Below, one piece after another: positions 12,082-25,163 of a stretch of 64,000 nt of DNA. The number at the start of each line of letters is the position of its first letter. Position 1 is the first letter of the stretch. This stretch comes from Apostichopus japonicus (lineage: Eukaryota > Echinodermata > Holothuroidea > Aspidochirotida > Stichopodidae), in contig NC_092572.1 in assembly GCF_037975245.1 (NCBI RefSeq), positions 7,083,501 to 7,147,500 of the forward strand. Reading direction: 5' to 3'. The notes under the pieces are model-generated. The model was not told where the DNA came from. It worked only from the letters and a program-made list of their open reading frames with translations, and ran no database searches. Made by a program: the position numbers and the translations under genes.

Positions 12082-15000
12082 ATATGGAACTACAAATATA
12101 TGTATATATATATATTTATATATATACATATATATATTTGTAGTTCCAAGTTAAAAGTTAAAGATCGGCTTCGTCACATCGTCAGTGAATTCTTGCATTA
12201 CTGCTAACATCAATCTATACACACACCCTCGATGTAATAAAACTGGGGCAGGTTAATTAAGAGTGGATCAAAGTGGTTTGTTACTTCTGCCCAACGTTCT
12301 ATATCGGTTGACTCTCTTAGACATTATTTATGATGTCTCACGTCTATAACCTCTATCTAATGTAATCGAGATGTCCATACACCTCATACTGACAGTAACC
12401 TTCAAGTGTTTTGTAGCGTGGCCATATACGATTTGTGTTTTGTTTTGTTTTCCAACTGTGTGCATGTATATTGGAACTTTCTAAAACGAATTATGCAACC
12501 TCGTTACAAATTAGTATAACCTCTTGGATATAATGTTTCAGTTTTCGGAAAGTTAAAACAGTTTAAAGATGTGTGTGTGTACTATATTTTCATCTAATTA
12601 AGAAGCATCGTTAACACATCGTCTTTTCCTCCACCTCTCTCTCTCTCTGTTAACCTCTCTTGCCCCTCTCTTGATACAGAATGCCCCTCTGATCCAACTT
12701 GTCAGTGTTATTTCGTGGACGGCGAAGTCTCAGTATTTGGTGCCTGTTCACAAAGTAAGTCACACTTTCAGTATTAAGGTATTCAGTGTTAAGGTATTCT
12801 ATAAACAGTAAAGATTAATAAAAAAATGAGTTTATCTTTTATTTTTTGTTTGAAAACCAGGCTTTAAGTTTTAAAAGTTGTGAAGTGTAAATTTGGAGCT
12901 GAAATCACAGATAAATTTCAATAGGCTATGTTTTACAATTCATTTAGGAACAATGGGATTAACTTTATATTGCTGTTACCGGTATACAATGATTTATACG
13001 AGCCGGTTTGTAATATTGTTGTACTACTAGTCTGGTCTTATTAAGTGTTACATGATTCTTTTCTCTTTTTTAAGGAGTATTTACTGGCTTTTAAAGGAAT
13101 CAAATAAAGGTAATTTTTGCTCTTATTCGCACGCAACCGTATTTCATCTCATGCAAGTATTCAGAAGGGTTCGCGAAAGTTTGGTCATTTTTCGCACATA
13201 TTCGAATGCCTTTCGCAAGAGATTTAGAGCAGGGGTTCCCTAGCTGGGGTGTATGAACCATCAGGGGGTGCGTGAGTACATCCCAGGGGGCTCGTAAGAC
13301 GTTTCTGAAAGACAAAACTAGAGTACTTTTTGTTGAACTAAAATCTGATAAATCATATAATTTAGTAATGTACAAAAGTCGACAAATTCTTTTCGCGTTC
13401 CATACGAATATATTGATATAGTAGTACCGTACCGTGCATGTGATAAATAACTGAACTATGAAACAGACACAGGCCGCATGACTTTGGTGAAGTTGGTGTA
13501 CGCATGACAGTACCTCGTGAAGATAAAGAACTGATCTGATCTTGAAGTTTACAAATAAATATTTGTTCATCTCTTGTTTTGTTTCTTCATTGCAATATAA
13601 CACTATGAACTTGATCTTTTACGAAGCACTGTTATGCGATTATAGTATATTTATGAATCAGATCGTGTCTCGAAAAGTTGGGGGTTCGTGGAAAACTCTG
13701 ACATCCACAGGTGGTTCGTGGGGGATAAAGTTAAACCCTGCTATAGAGTAACATATATGTAGTATATATGCATATATGTAGTATATATATATATATATAT
13801 ATATATATGGGACATGTATTCCATATTTATAAGACATGTATTCCATATTCGATGCATACGATATATTCGGTGATTATCAATTCTCCTATGTATACGCTCT
13901 GGCACACGGTATGCAATTGATTTGCTACTAAATGCACGCACGGTGTGTAATATATCAATAACGCGGTTACCACTCACTCTGTGTTATTATGTTGCAATAT
14001 CCCCGATCATTAACACCGTCTTTCTGTAATGCATGAACGGTATGTGACATATTGCCAAACAAACGTATTACTATCTTGAAGTGTCTGTTTTATTTTTCAT
14101 TTTCATTTTCCCCAGCTAACTCACCGTGATGTAATAGTGACGTCACCCCTACCAAGGCTCATTGTTTTCTTCAATTGGATGACATGTTATTAGATTAAGA
14201 ATTTACCATTGATGACGTCGGACTGTATCTATAATAGTGAATGAATTAGCTGCAAGTCTCTCTTTAATTTGAATACCCTTTAATAGATTTGGTTACACAA
14301 AATATGGTTTTAGCTAAATCTTCGAAAATGCTGTATTAACACAGATATATGAAGGCTTCGAGCACACATTGTATTTTGATTGGTTCATAGACACCACGTG
14401 TACAATTAAGGATCCCCACCAACCATCCTCATTGGTCTATGAGAGATATAACTGATTGGAACACTTCACCAAAACAGCTTGGAAAAAATGCTTTCTCTAT
14501 AGGGAGATATGTTCCTTCATACAAAAGGTTGAAGACGTTTATCAAGTCTAAATATGACATCATCGAACCGATAGGTGCTTCAATCCCCCCCCCCCTCCCT
14601 CCCCTCCTCTCCCCTCCCTTTCTATCTATTTATAACGTCGTTCATTTTCTATAATGAATTGAGATGATAATGATATTGGTTCTGTGAATTCCTGATAAAA
14701 TTTCACCTTTAGTATATGGAAATCAACACAGGGAGAAACAAAATAATATCATTCATAATGCTAGTGGCATGGCAGATTTTACTAAATGAAAGCTACCAGT
14801 TAAAACCCGGATATTTCCCAAATGCAGCAATATTTTTGTTATCTTTTTGTGATAGATGTTCATCACAGAGACCTCTGTCACTAAGCTAAAGCACCCAGTT
14901 GGAACAATATACTCTATACTGTAGTGTTATGTCCCGCTTTCAGAGCACTCGTATTGTCAGTACTGTACGAGCAGTATGAATATCATGATTCTATCAGATC

Positions 15001-16316
15001 AAGGTGAGGAACTGTTTGTACTGACAATACCAGTGCTTTGAAGCATGATATTGGAGCACAGTTTAGAGAGGTATTAGCATTAGGACATTGTCTTAACTGG
15101 CTGAGCTAAAGATGATGATTGTTGTTTATTCATTGGCGTCGAAGGGGGGGGGGGGGAGGTTGATTGGTATCTCCGTTAATAGTCATGATTGTGGTGAGTT
15201 CACCAATAATGAATCAACCACGAGTGCATGCCCTACTATATTTGTAGGCTACTCCAGAAGTGTTTGATACTAAAATGAAATGCTTAACTATTTGTGGGAG
15301 TGGATGTTATATTGTCGATTAGGAAGAATCTCTGTTGCTTTTGTCATTTCAAAGTTATGTTTATGATTTTCACAGTTCATTTGTCGTTGTTGATTTATTC
15401 TACATTCATAACGTGTCATCCGAATAAATTTGTTTTGATTTTCAAACCACGTTTTGTTGTTGTTTTGGGGTTTCTGTTCTGTTATTTGGTTTTTAATCAG
15501 AATGTTTGTCATAATTCAATTAAATTCCAAGACAGAAAATGGGGAATTGGGGGGATGCAAACGATGAACGAGCTTTTAACTTAAGTCGAAAACAATATTT
15601 AGCTCAGCTGTATAGAGTTCACTTAATGCCATCAGCTTTGGTGTAAAAGCATAGTTCTTAACATTACATACGACCATTCTCGCTCGTTTTCACATATTTT
15701 AGAACATCCATGTTTTTACTCTTTAACAAAGTACAGTATTGTGAATAGAAAGAAAAACAACAAAGAAAAAACAACAATGGGATAAGTTGACGGCTGTGCA
15801 TGGGGTGGAGATCAATCACATGTGTGGCAAGTGTTTTCAATATGTCCAATTCATTCAATCTATTCTCCTGACCAAAAGAAAATCCATAGAAATGTTTTCA
15901 TGCTTCTCGAACCATTTGCTATGGACCAAGATGGAGAGTATAAGATACTTAAATAATGGAACGTGCACGGGGTTTCTTTACCTATTGTACTTTATACCAT
16001 GAAATCTTTACTTTAACTCCTCCTCCGGTTACTTTCTGCGATTCAAACGAGGCGATTAAAATGTCGATTCTGAACAGTATAGGCCTACGCTTGACTTACC
16101 AGTTTAAAGAGACATCACTAAAATCAATAGGGCATATAACGTTGTATTGCGATTATATGCTTCTTGTCAGGATGTCAACGATTTATTTCTTTGTTTATTT
16201 TGGGGGGGGGGGGTGGTTGGGGGGGCGGGTGTTTGATGGGGCATAGGATAACGTAGAAGGCTACCTCACACGTTAGTCGGACCTCTCCCTTAGGTGACGA
16301 AACGTTTGACAAATGA
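10158..16316 (+). CDS. Putative secreted, Lys/Gly-rich then Cys-rich protein (multi-exon, unrecognised)
   Basis: I do not recognise this gene. Exon 1 (10158-10395) begins at ATG in a good context (ACCATGC) and encodes a 21-residue N-terminus that looks like a signal peptide, with a hydrophobic core at about residues 6-20 ending Ala-Thr-Ala. Then come an acidic Asp/Glu run (24-32), a Lys-Arg pair (42-43), a Gly/Lys/Arg-rich segment (44-67) and a Gly/Tyr/Trp end. The donor GTAAGT leaves phase 1. Exon 2 (12680-12754) joins in phase 1 and adds Cys residues at 81, 87, 89 and 102. Two further phase-compatible exons (14944-15003 and 16294-16316) are speculative; using them gives about 132 residues and a TGA stop. 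A secreted protein, possibly processed after Lys-Arg, is inferred. Exons 1 and 2 are moderately secure; the 3' end is not. Confidence 0.5.
11231..11612 (-). mobile_element. tRNA-derived SINE, family B, copy 1
   Basis: Read on the minus strand, this has a tRNA-like head with B box GGTTCGAGCCC, a body shared with 51904-52345 and 60097-60470 (words such as GTCCTTGGGCAAGG and GTGCACACTTTGG), and a tail of imperfect AACTTTAA repeats at 11231-11258. The head resembles Leu/Ser-type tRNAs. The three copies identify it as a roughly 370-bp SINE family. Confidence 0.8.
12046..12147. repeat. TA microsatellite and adjoining foldback
   Basis: A TA run at 12046-12078 is followed by an inverted repeat at 12086-12147. 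Its outer arms, GGAACTACAAATATAT and the complement, enclose further TA-rich sequence. Open frames encoding Tyr-Ile repeats here are artefacts of the microsatellite. Confidence 0.75.
12680..12754 (+). CDS. Secreted-protein gene, exon 2 (Cys-rich)
   Basis: A 75-nt phase 1-1 exon between the acceptor ...ATACAG and the donor A|GTAAGT. It encodes 25 residues with four cysteines spaced C-x5-C-x-C-x12-C. A CT-rich tract precedes the acceptor. Phase 1-1 symmetry is typical of extracellular modules. Confidence 0.55.
13230..13740. mobile_element. hAT-like non-autonomous element (511 bp)
   Basis: The left end starts CAGGGGTTCCC and the right end, read inward, starts CAGGGTTTAAC; both continue into GGGG/GTACG-like segments often seen in hAT ends. 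Flanking 8-bp words ATTTAGAG (13222-13229) and CTATAGAG (13741-13748) match at 6 of 8 positions, suggesting an old target-site duplication. The longest internal open frame (minus strand, overlapping the left end) has no transposase motif that I recognise. Confidence 0.5.
13764..13808. repeat. TA/CATA microsatellite
   Basis: A short TA dinucleotide run, immediately downstream of the hAT-like element at 13230-13740. Confidence 0.7.
14944..15003 (+). CDS. Candidate exon 3 of the secreted-protein gene
   Basis: This 60-nt interval sits between a good acceptor (CGCTTTCAG) and a GTGAGG donor, is phase 1-1 and joins exon 2 without a stop. It adds a Cys-x2-Cys pair. Against it, its 5' half is one arm of an inverted repeat (14937-15045) and could belong to a repeat rather than a gene. 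Confidence 0.35.
16294..16316 (+). CDS. Candidate terminal exon of the secreted-protein gene
   Basis: After the pyrimidine-rich acceptor CTCTCCCTTAG, a phase-1 reading gives seven residues and then TGA. The acceptor is strong and the phase fits the upstream candidate exon, but so short an exon cannot be separated from chance. Confidence 0.2.
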
Positions 16317-16919
16317 CATTGAGGCAGAACACAATGTTGGCATTTCTTTGAAGTGATGTACCAAGTAGGATGTTCTAAGTTACGTCATCATGTTTATTCA
16401 TCTCTCATTTTGTATAATACTTGTAGTAGTGAACGACGCCACAGTTGAGTGGGAACAAAAAGTACAGACGATGTATACCTCCAGTCACATCCAAAGGACA
16501 CACTCTTTGTTGGCTTATCTATAGGTGGATATAAGTGCACATTATAAACTTTTGTTATTATTATTATGATATTACAGATATTTGAAAATATTGCTGACAT
16601 TATTAATATAATTGCCGAAATTAGTCACTTGGCTTTCCAAAAGACGAGTGTATAAAACAAACATTGAACTAGAAACCACACGACATTGACACCGATTTCA
16701 AGGAGAACATTTAAGTCCATTGTACTCATGTATAGGGCAGACAAAAGCCAACTCGGATACTATGGGGATGGGGCGGCGCGGTGGGGGGGGGGGATATTGG
16801 AGGGATTTCAACCGGGAATTCATTGGTTCGAGGTTGAATAATTCCACCTCAATGTATCGTTATTTTTTCAGCATTCGTTGTGAAGTGAGGTAATACACGT
16901 ACCGTTTCCATTATATCGT

Positions 16920-17086
<167 letters not shown>

Positions 17087-17131
17087 AAATCGTAATGTGT
17101 TGGAAAATCAAGAACAGTGAAAAAACTTCCA

Positions 17132-17193
17132 GCCTCCACCGGGATTCGAACCCGGGCCTCCGCGGACACCCTTACCAACTAGGCTATGGACGC
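17132..17193 (-). repeat. tRNA-like sequence lacking an anticodon arm
   Basis: On the minus strand this 62-nt stretch has an acceptor-like pair (GCGTCCA with TGGAGGC, one mismatch), a D-arm-like A box (TAGCCTAGTTGGTAAGGG) and a canonical T arm with B box GGTTCGAATCC and five paired bases. Only 12 nt lie between the D-like and T arms, where a normal tRNA has about 23, so no anticodon stem-loop can form. It is more likely a SINE head or tRNA-derived repeat than a functional tRNA. Confidence 0.65.
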
Positions 17194-17678
17194 TGATTGT
17201 ATGTCCACCGATAAGGAAGGCCGTAATTCCACCGTAGGCGCTTGTCACCTGTATCGAACAATAATAGTTCTGTTTTTGGTGACATATTTTGCCTTACTCT
17301 AGAGATCAAATGTAAAGCTAACCAACTCGAAAATCATTTGTGATTCTTAAAGCCGGATCTCGAAAGAGATACTTTGAACATACTTTATGTTAATACATAT
17401 ATATATATACATATATACCTTTTTCTAGTGGTATTTAGCGGGTTTTCTGTCTTTCTTCACCACGTCCATTATTCTTGATAAAAACTCGTCCGACATAAAG
17501 GGTTTATTATTTTGTTCTTCTTACTTCAAAGAACCCTTTATTTTTGTCAAACCCCCTTTTCGATCTTAGTTTATAAGAAAGCAATAAAAGATTCTTTCCG
17601 AAGTCGAAACTATTGGATACCGTAAAAAAAGGAACTATTGTTGTTTTACTTTTATCTTGTTCGATGAAAAATAAAGAG

Positions 17679-17712
17679 AAGAAGAAGAAGAAGAAGAAAA
17701 AGAAGAAGAAGA
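17679..17712. repeat. AAG microsatellite
   Basis: Tandem GAA/AAG triplets with one interruption. Confidence 0.8.
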
Positions 17713-18380
17713 ATAAGGATAAGAAGAAAGAGGAGCCTCGTTAAGTCCTTTCCCCATCAGTGACACAAACAGAGATCAATAGTTGGCAGGATCCCGTTGG
17801 TTAGATAACTGGTTTTACTTCTATTGAAAGGCAGCTTATAACGCATTGTTGTATGTAAAGTGCTGCCAACCCGGACTATTTTGGCAAAGAAGCTAAGCTC
17901 CCGCCTAGTGGACCGTTAATAAATACTTTAAGAGTTAAGTATCGGCTTAAACCTAACGCTTAAGTCACTGAGACCAAAAGAAAAGTTCTTTCTGATGGGT
18001 GGAAACGTAATTATAGTGAGAGACAGGTTTCTTTCCAAATAGTGGCAATAAAAAGCAAGTTAGTCCACATACCTGTGGCAAATTAGCCCTATCACTTGAG
18101 AATCTGTTGCCGTGGAGCATAGCAACGTGCCCCAGGAAGTCGTATAACTTCGCAGGTATTCATGGGTTTAGTTCGTTCCCTGATGGTTAAACTTTTTAAA
18201 GAAAGTAAGGGCAGTTGAAAACGTTGGCCATAATGAAAATATCGTCCCCCCCCCACCTTTTCTTTTGGTGGCACACAAAACTTGAGAAACATTTCCAATA
18301 TTCTTAAATTAAATATAAAAATACTCTCAAATAGTATATTTTCATTCCGTGGAACGAAGAGCTAGTGTATAACCAGGGAG

Positions 18381-18900
18381 CTATAACAGCTTCCTGGTGC
18401 AAATAACAGCTCCCTGGTGCAAATAACAGCTCCCTGGTGCAAAAAACAGCTCCCTGGTGCAAATAACAGCTCCCTGGTGCAAATAACAGCTCCCTGGTGC
18501 AAATAACAGCTCCCTGGTGCAAATAACAGCTCCCTGGTGCAAAAAACAGCTCCCTGGTGCAAATAACAGCTCCCTGGTGCAAATAACAGCTCCCTGGTGC
18601 AAATAACAGCTCCCTGGTGCAAATAACAGCTCCCTGGTGCAAATAACAGCTCCCTGGTGCAAATAACAGCTCCCTGGTGCAAATAACAGCTCCCTGGTGC
18701 AAAAAACAGCTCCCTGGTGCAAAAAACAGCTCCCTGGTGCAAATAACAGCTCCCTGGTGCAAATAACAGCTCCCTGGTGCAAATAACAGCTCCCTGGTGC
18801 AAAAAACAGCTCCCTGGTGCAAAAAACAGCTCCCTGGTGCAAATAACAGCTCCCTGGTGCAAATAACAGCTCCCTGGTGCAAATAACAGCTCCCTGGTGT
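18381..18900. repeat. Minisatellite, 20-bp unit, 26 copies
   Basis: Twenty-six tandem 20-bp units are built on AACAGCTCCCTGGTGCAAAT, nearly identical except for AAAAAA versus AAATAA at the junction. The first unit is diverged, and just before it (about 18373-18398) the sequence folds back on the repeat. Since 20 is not a multiple of 3 and the unit lacks stops on the minus strand, all three minus frames are open for 150-190 codons. Those reading frames are artefacts. Confidence 0.97.
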
Positions 18901-19141
18901 AACTATAGCATCTCAATAGTTAATGGCAGTATAGCAACGTCGTTCCCGATACGTGTGTACTAAGTGAGGAAGCTAGGCTCTATAGTGTGTTAGGCTAAAA
19001 ACATGTTGACACTGGAGATACGGGGTCTATTAAAGTAACGAACATTCACAATCCGCAGACCTAGTTCATTATTTTACAAACCATAACATACATGTCGCTG
19101 TTTTGGGATACTTGATACATATTTTTCCGCATTTGTACTAA

Positions 19142-19650
19142 TGTTGTTGTACTCGTATGCATGCTGTTGTACTCGTACCCATGCTGTTTTCGTACGCATG
19201 CTATTGTAATCGCATTCATACTGTTGTACTCGTATTCATACTGCTGTACTCATACTGATGCTGTTGTACTCGTTCTCATGCTGCTGTACACGTATTCATG
19301 CTGTTGTACTCGTTCTCATGCTGTCTTCGTACGCATGCTATTGTAATCGCATTCTTACTGTTGTACTCGTATTCATACTGCTGTACTCGTACTGATGCTT
19401 TTGTACAAATACTCATAATTTTGTTCACATACTCATGCTGTTGTACTCGTTCTCATGCTGCTGTACACGTATTCATGCTGTTGTACACATACTCATACTG
19501 TTGTACTCGCCTCATGATGTGTACTCGTACTGATGCTGTTGTACTCGCTCGTACTGATGCTGTTGTACCCATACTCTTGCTGTTGTACACATACTCATAC
19601 TGTTGTACTCGTTCTCATGCTGTTATACTAGCACCATTCGTGCTGTTGTA
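19142..19650. repeat. Degenerate minisatellite, about 20-bp unit
   Basis: About 25 imperfect copies of a unit like CTGTTGTACTCGTATTCATG, mostly 20 bp with some indels. It lies 240 bp from the 18381-18900 array and shares the period but not the sequence. The plus-strand open frame across it is Leu/Tyr/Cys-rich repeat translation, not a recognised protein. Confidence 0.9.
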
Positions 19651-22600
19651 CACGAAAAACAAGTCTGATTTTATGGTAAGGACAGTTAAGATACCAAAAA
19701 GAAGAAAGTTAGCTGTTCTGTGAGAGATATTCTGGCATGGCTTACCACATCATTATAAATTACATCAACCCCATCCACTCGACGTGGGGATTATAGATTA
19801 TAGCAGTTCCAACACTAGGGAAGCCATGTACTTTTTCTGAATTGACTGAAACCTTGCCTATACGGTGTTGATATAAGGATAAGTGTAACGGCTGATTCAT
19901 TCTCAACAAAATGTTTGGAGAATTTCGTAACATCCATGTTGAATTTCTTTAAAAGAATGATCATCAGATTTTTTAGTTCGTTCTTTAAATAATTTTCTGA
20001 CTTCAATATTACTCTTCTTTATTAGTCGCAATTAGTGGCAAAAGGCTTATTTGCCAAACAGTCTGAATAAAAACTATACCGATATTAAACTGTATCGGTT
20101 ATGAAAGGCCTTTCTTGTTTGGAAAACAGGGTCCATCTGAAAAAAAGAAATACAGACAGAAAGAGGACCTTTATAGTAATTTGGTTTCTACCGGACTTAG
20201 TGAATCTATGACGTCACAACATGTTCATACTGCTTGGGGGCTTATCGTAACTTTTGCATTTCATTTAAGTAGATGTGTAGCTCAGATGAGTTAATGCTAT
20301 CACGTGGTGTTGTTTGGCATTTTTCTTGTTTTTTTTTGTCGGGTAAATATGGCAAACCTATGAACTGTTGTTTTCTGCCCCCCCCCTTTTTTTGAGGCAG
20401 AAAGCCAACGTCCCAATCACCCTGGAGACAGTGTTCCCCTAGTATCTGACATTTTAGTTTTAAAACAAATCGATGAGAGGAACCTCAGGGTGTACCCGTT
20501 CAACATCAAACTACAAACGACGTACACGCCTTTCGAAACCACAGAGGCAGGCGCCATTTTCTAAACTCCCAAACTGAGTTTAACCGAATCTATTTGGCCT
20601 CGATGTTGTGTAAGGGGAACCTGGTCACAAATCCTGTCCTCCTATCACCCAGAAATCTTTTAATTTTATGCCCAGTAATTGCGATTTAAAATATTAACAT
20701 TTTTATAACTAATTTAGTTTACAAGGCATATAACAATTTCCATTGTATTTTTTATGCATGTGGCTGAATAAACCATCTATACATAATTTACCTGGTCACA
20801 AATCCTTTCCTTTATCACCCCAAAACATTTTAATTTAGCAGTACTTAAAGTTCGCAGTGTTGAGTAAAATAGTTGCATGTGTATTAATGAATGGTATTAT
20901 AGAATATAAACTTTAATGGCGCTAGATTTTCAGTAGAAAAGAACTTTAATTAACAGTGGAATTCACAAAACAAAACAAAATAAACGAGGTCACTTCTAGA
21001 TTTTTTTGTAAAATTCAACAACAAAATAACTCGAAGATCTAAGTATTTCTTTAAACCAAATGTTCTAGCTAATACAAGTTTCTTCCAACTTCCTTTTATA
21101 ACATTTGTTTTCATCTTTTTATCGATGCAACTATACCAGCAAATCCCATTAACAAATATAAGCTAAAGCTGTAAAGCCAGAAGGAAATCGTAAAAGTGTT
21201 ACGCTAGCGTTTTGGCCTTCTGCAAAAGACCCTTATCACTTTATAGGGAAGCCACCTTTGCTAGCCCATACAAAAGAAAATGTCGTTAGCAACTTTCAAT
21301 GCCTAAAGCATTATAAGTTTGTTAAATCCATTTAATTAAGTGATATGTTCCTAGTTAGTTACACTAACCATTGCTATGTGATTGATTTGGTTGTCGAGAT
21401 AAGAATGAGCTATATTGTTAGGAATGTTTAAAGCTGTCAAACTAGATTCCTTTGTTTGTGTCGTGTTGTATCTGATGGGTTGAAATCTTAATTGATCAAT
21501 TTAAAGACTTTCTTGTTCTCGGACTTCCTTACAATTGTTTATTTGAGGGGAGAGGTGGCCTTCCCTAAATCTTTGAAGCCTTTCTTTATTGTACCACCAA
21601 TCAATGAACCGTTTAAATGTTAATGTTCTCTTATTCAATGCAATGCATACAGACGTTCAAGGAACAGTGCCCTCTCAAGGGAACAAGGAACAGGGAACAG
21701 CCCCCCCCCCCCCCCAGTTTTTGAAGGAAAATACACTTAACATTTTAGACTTCAAAAGCAGCATTCTGAGGTATATTAGACTATAAAAGATATGTTTATA
21801 ATTATAGATCTAAGCGTATGGTGTTGCTTTTACACTTGTTTTAAAGGTGCCGGGGAGGTGTATACAACTCCCACACTCCCTAGATCCGCGCCTGCTTTGC
21901 AATTGTTGACCGTTTAGCTTGTCATTATCCTGCTTACATTACATCGATTTATCAACTTTGATATAGGCTATATTTACTTTCTTGTAAATAAATATGTCCT
22001 TTTATTACGAAATATCAATTTACTGATAAAGTTAAGCTTTAGGTTGTCGTCACTGCAGCCGATTATCGTTTTTCGAAAAATATGTTTCTGATTACGACAG
22101 CTTATACTGGATTCAGCTTCGAACAGTGTCGTCTATGTACGTGTATGTATGTGTGTAGTATGTATGTATATGTGTGTATGCATAACCAACTTGTATAGTA
22201 TAGCCGATACACTGCTCTTCAAACAATTTCCAAAATTACGGTCTTGTATTTCTTGCGTAATCGTGCGACAAAAATATACCAATAAGTCATTGGACCAGTT
22301 GGGAACTTTGGTAAGTATAAGTGAAGGGATTAATAAATACAGAGAGAGAGGGAGGGTTGGGGGAGGGTTGGGGGAGAGGTGGGAGCAAGCGAGAGAAAGT
22401 AACCTCTATGCAAAAGAGAAAAATAGTAATGATAACTTAGTTATTCAACAAAGACACAATGAAACGACTCATGAGAACTTTCATTACTTAATACTTTTTA
22501 TATGTTCAGAGACTATTAAGGATGTAAAGTCTTTACAATAAGCTCCATTGCGTATTTCCAGTTCCCATTATAAACAAATAAAAAATCTCTTAATGGCATC

Positions 22601-22748
22601 TTAAATTATTGTAGTCATTTATTTCTTAGTTTCGTATAGTTTTTGCTTGGAAAAATTTAGTCCGTGGCATATTAAAACAGAATATTTAAATAGTTATCGT
22701 ACGTATTCTACAAAACTGTAACAAAGACTAGTATAGCCTTATGAAAGT
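19651..22748. other. Gene-free stretch with one short direct repeat
   Basis: No supported gene. About 60 bp beginning ACCTGGTCACAAATCCT occurs twice, near 20618 and 20790, as an imperfect direct repeat. Open frames here lack splice or family support. Confidence 0.45.
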
Positions 22749-25097
<2,349 letters not shown>

Positions 25098-25163
25098 CTA
25101 TTTCTCCTTCGACTGTTTCATTTTCTTTGCCTTCATCCGTCTATTTTGGAACCAAGTTTTTAC
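25098..25163 (-). CDS. bsx: Bsx exon 3 (recognition helix)
   Basis: 66 nt including TAG. It starts [11 protein letters not shown], the DNA-recognition helix, directly after an acceptor in phase 0, followed by a basic tail. The TAG lies in TA|GTAAGT, so the exon could instead end at 25099 and continue elsewhere. Confidence 0.85.
   Translation of the reverse strand, partial: VKTWFQNRRMKAKKMKQSKEK

Noticed and set aside
13100..13603. 167-codon minus-strand frame
   Set aside because: It crosses the boundary of the hAT-like element at 13230, lacks transposase motifs and has no family resemblance.
18304..18916. Three overlapping minus-strand frames of 153-192 codons with repeated HQGAV/CTREL/APGSC words
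   Set aside because: A 20-bp stop-free unit opens every frame; all three frames encode the same repeat in rotation, so this is not a gene.
19161..19723. Plus-strand Leu/Tyr/Cys-rich frames of 61 and 141 codons
   Set aside because: They follow the degenerate 20-bp minisatellite and have no independent coding signal.
22149..22541. 130-codon plus-strand frame with an internal GTAAGT
   Set aside because: The possible donor is suggestive, but no acceptor, partner exon or known motif was found.
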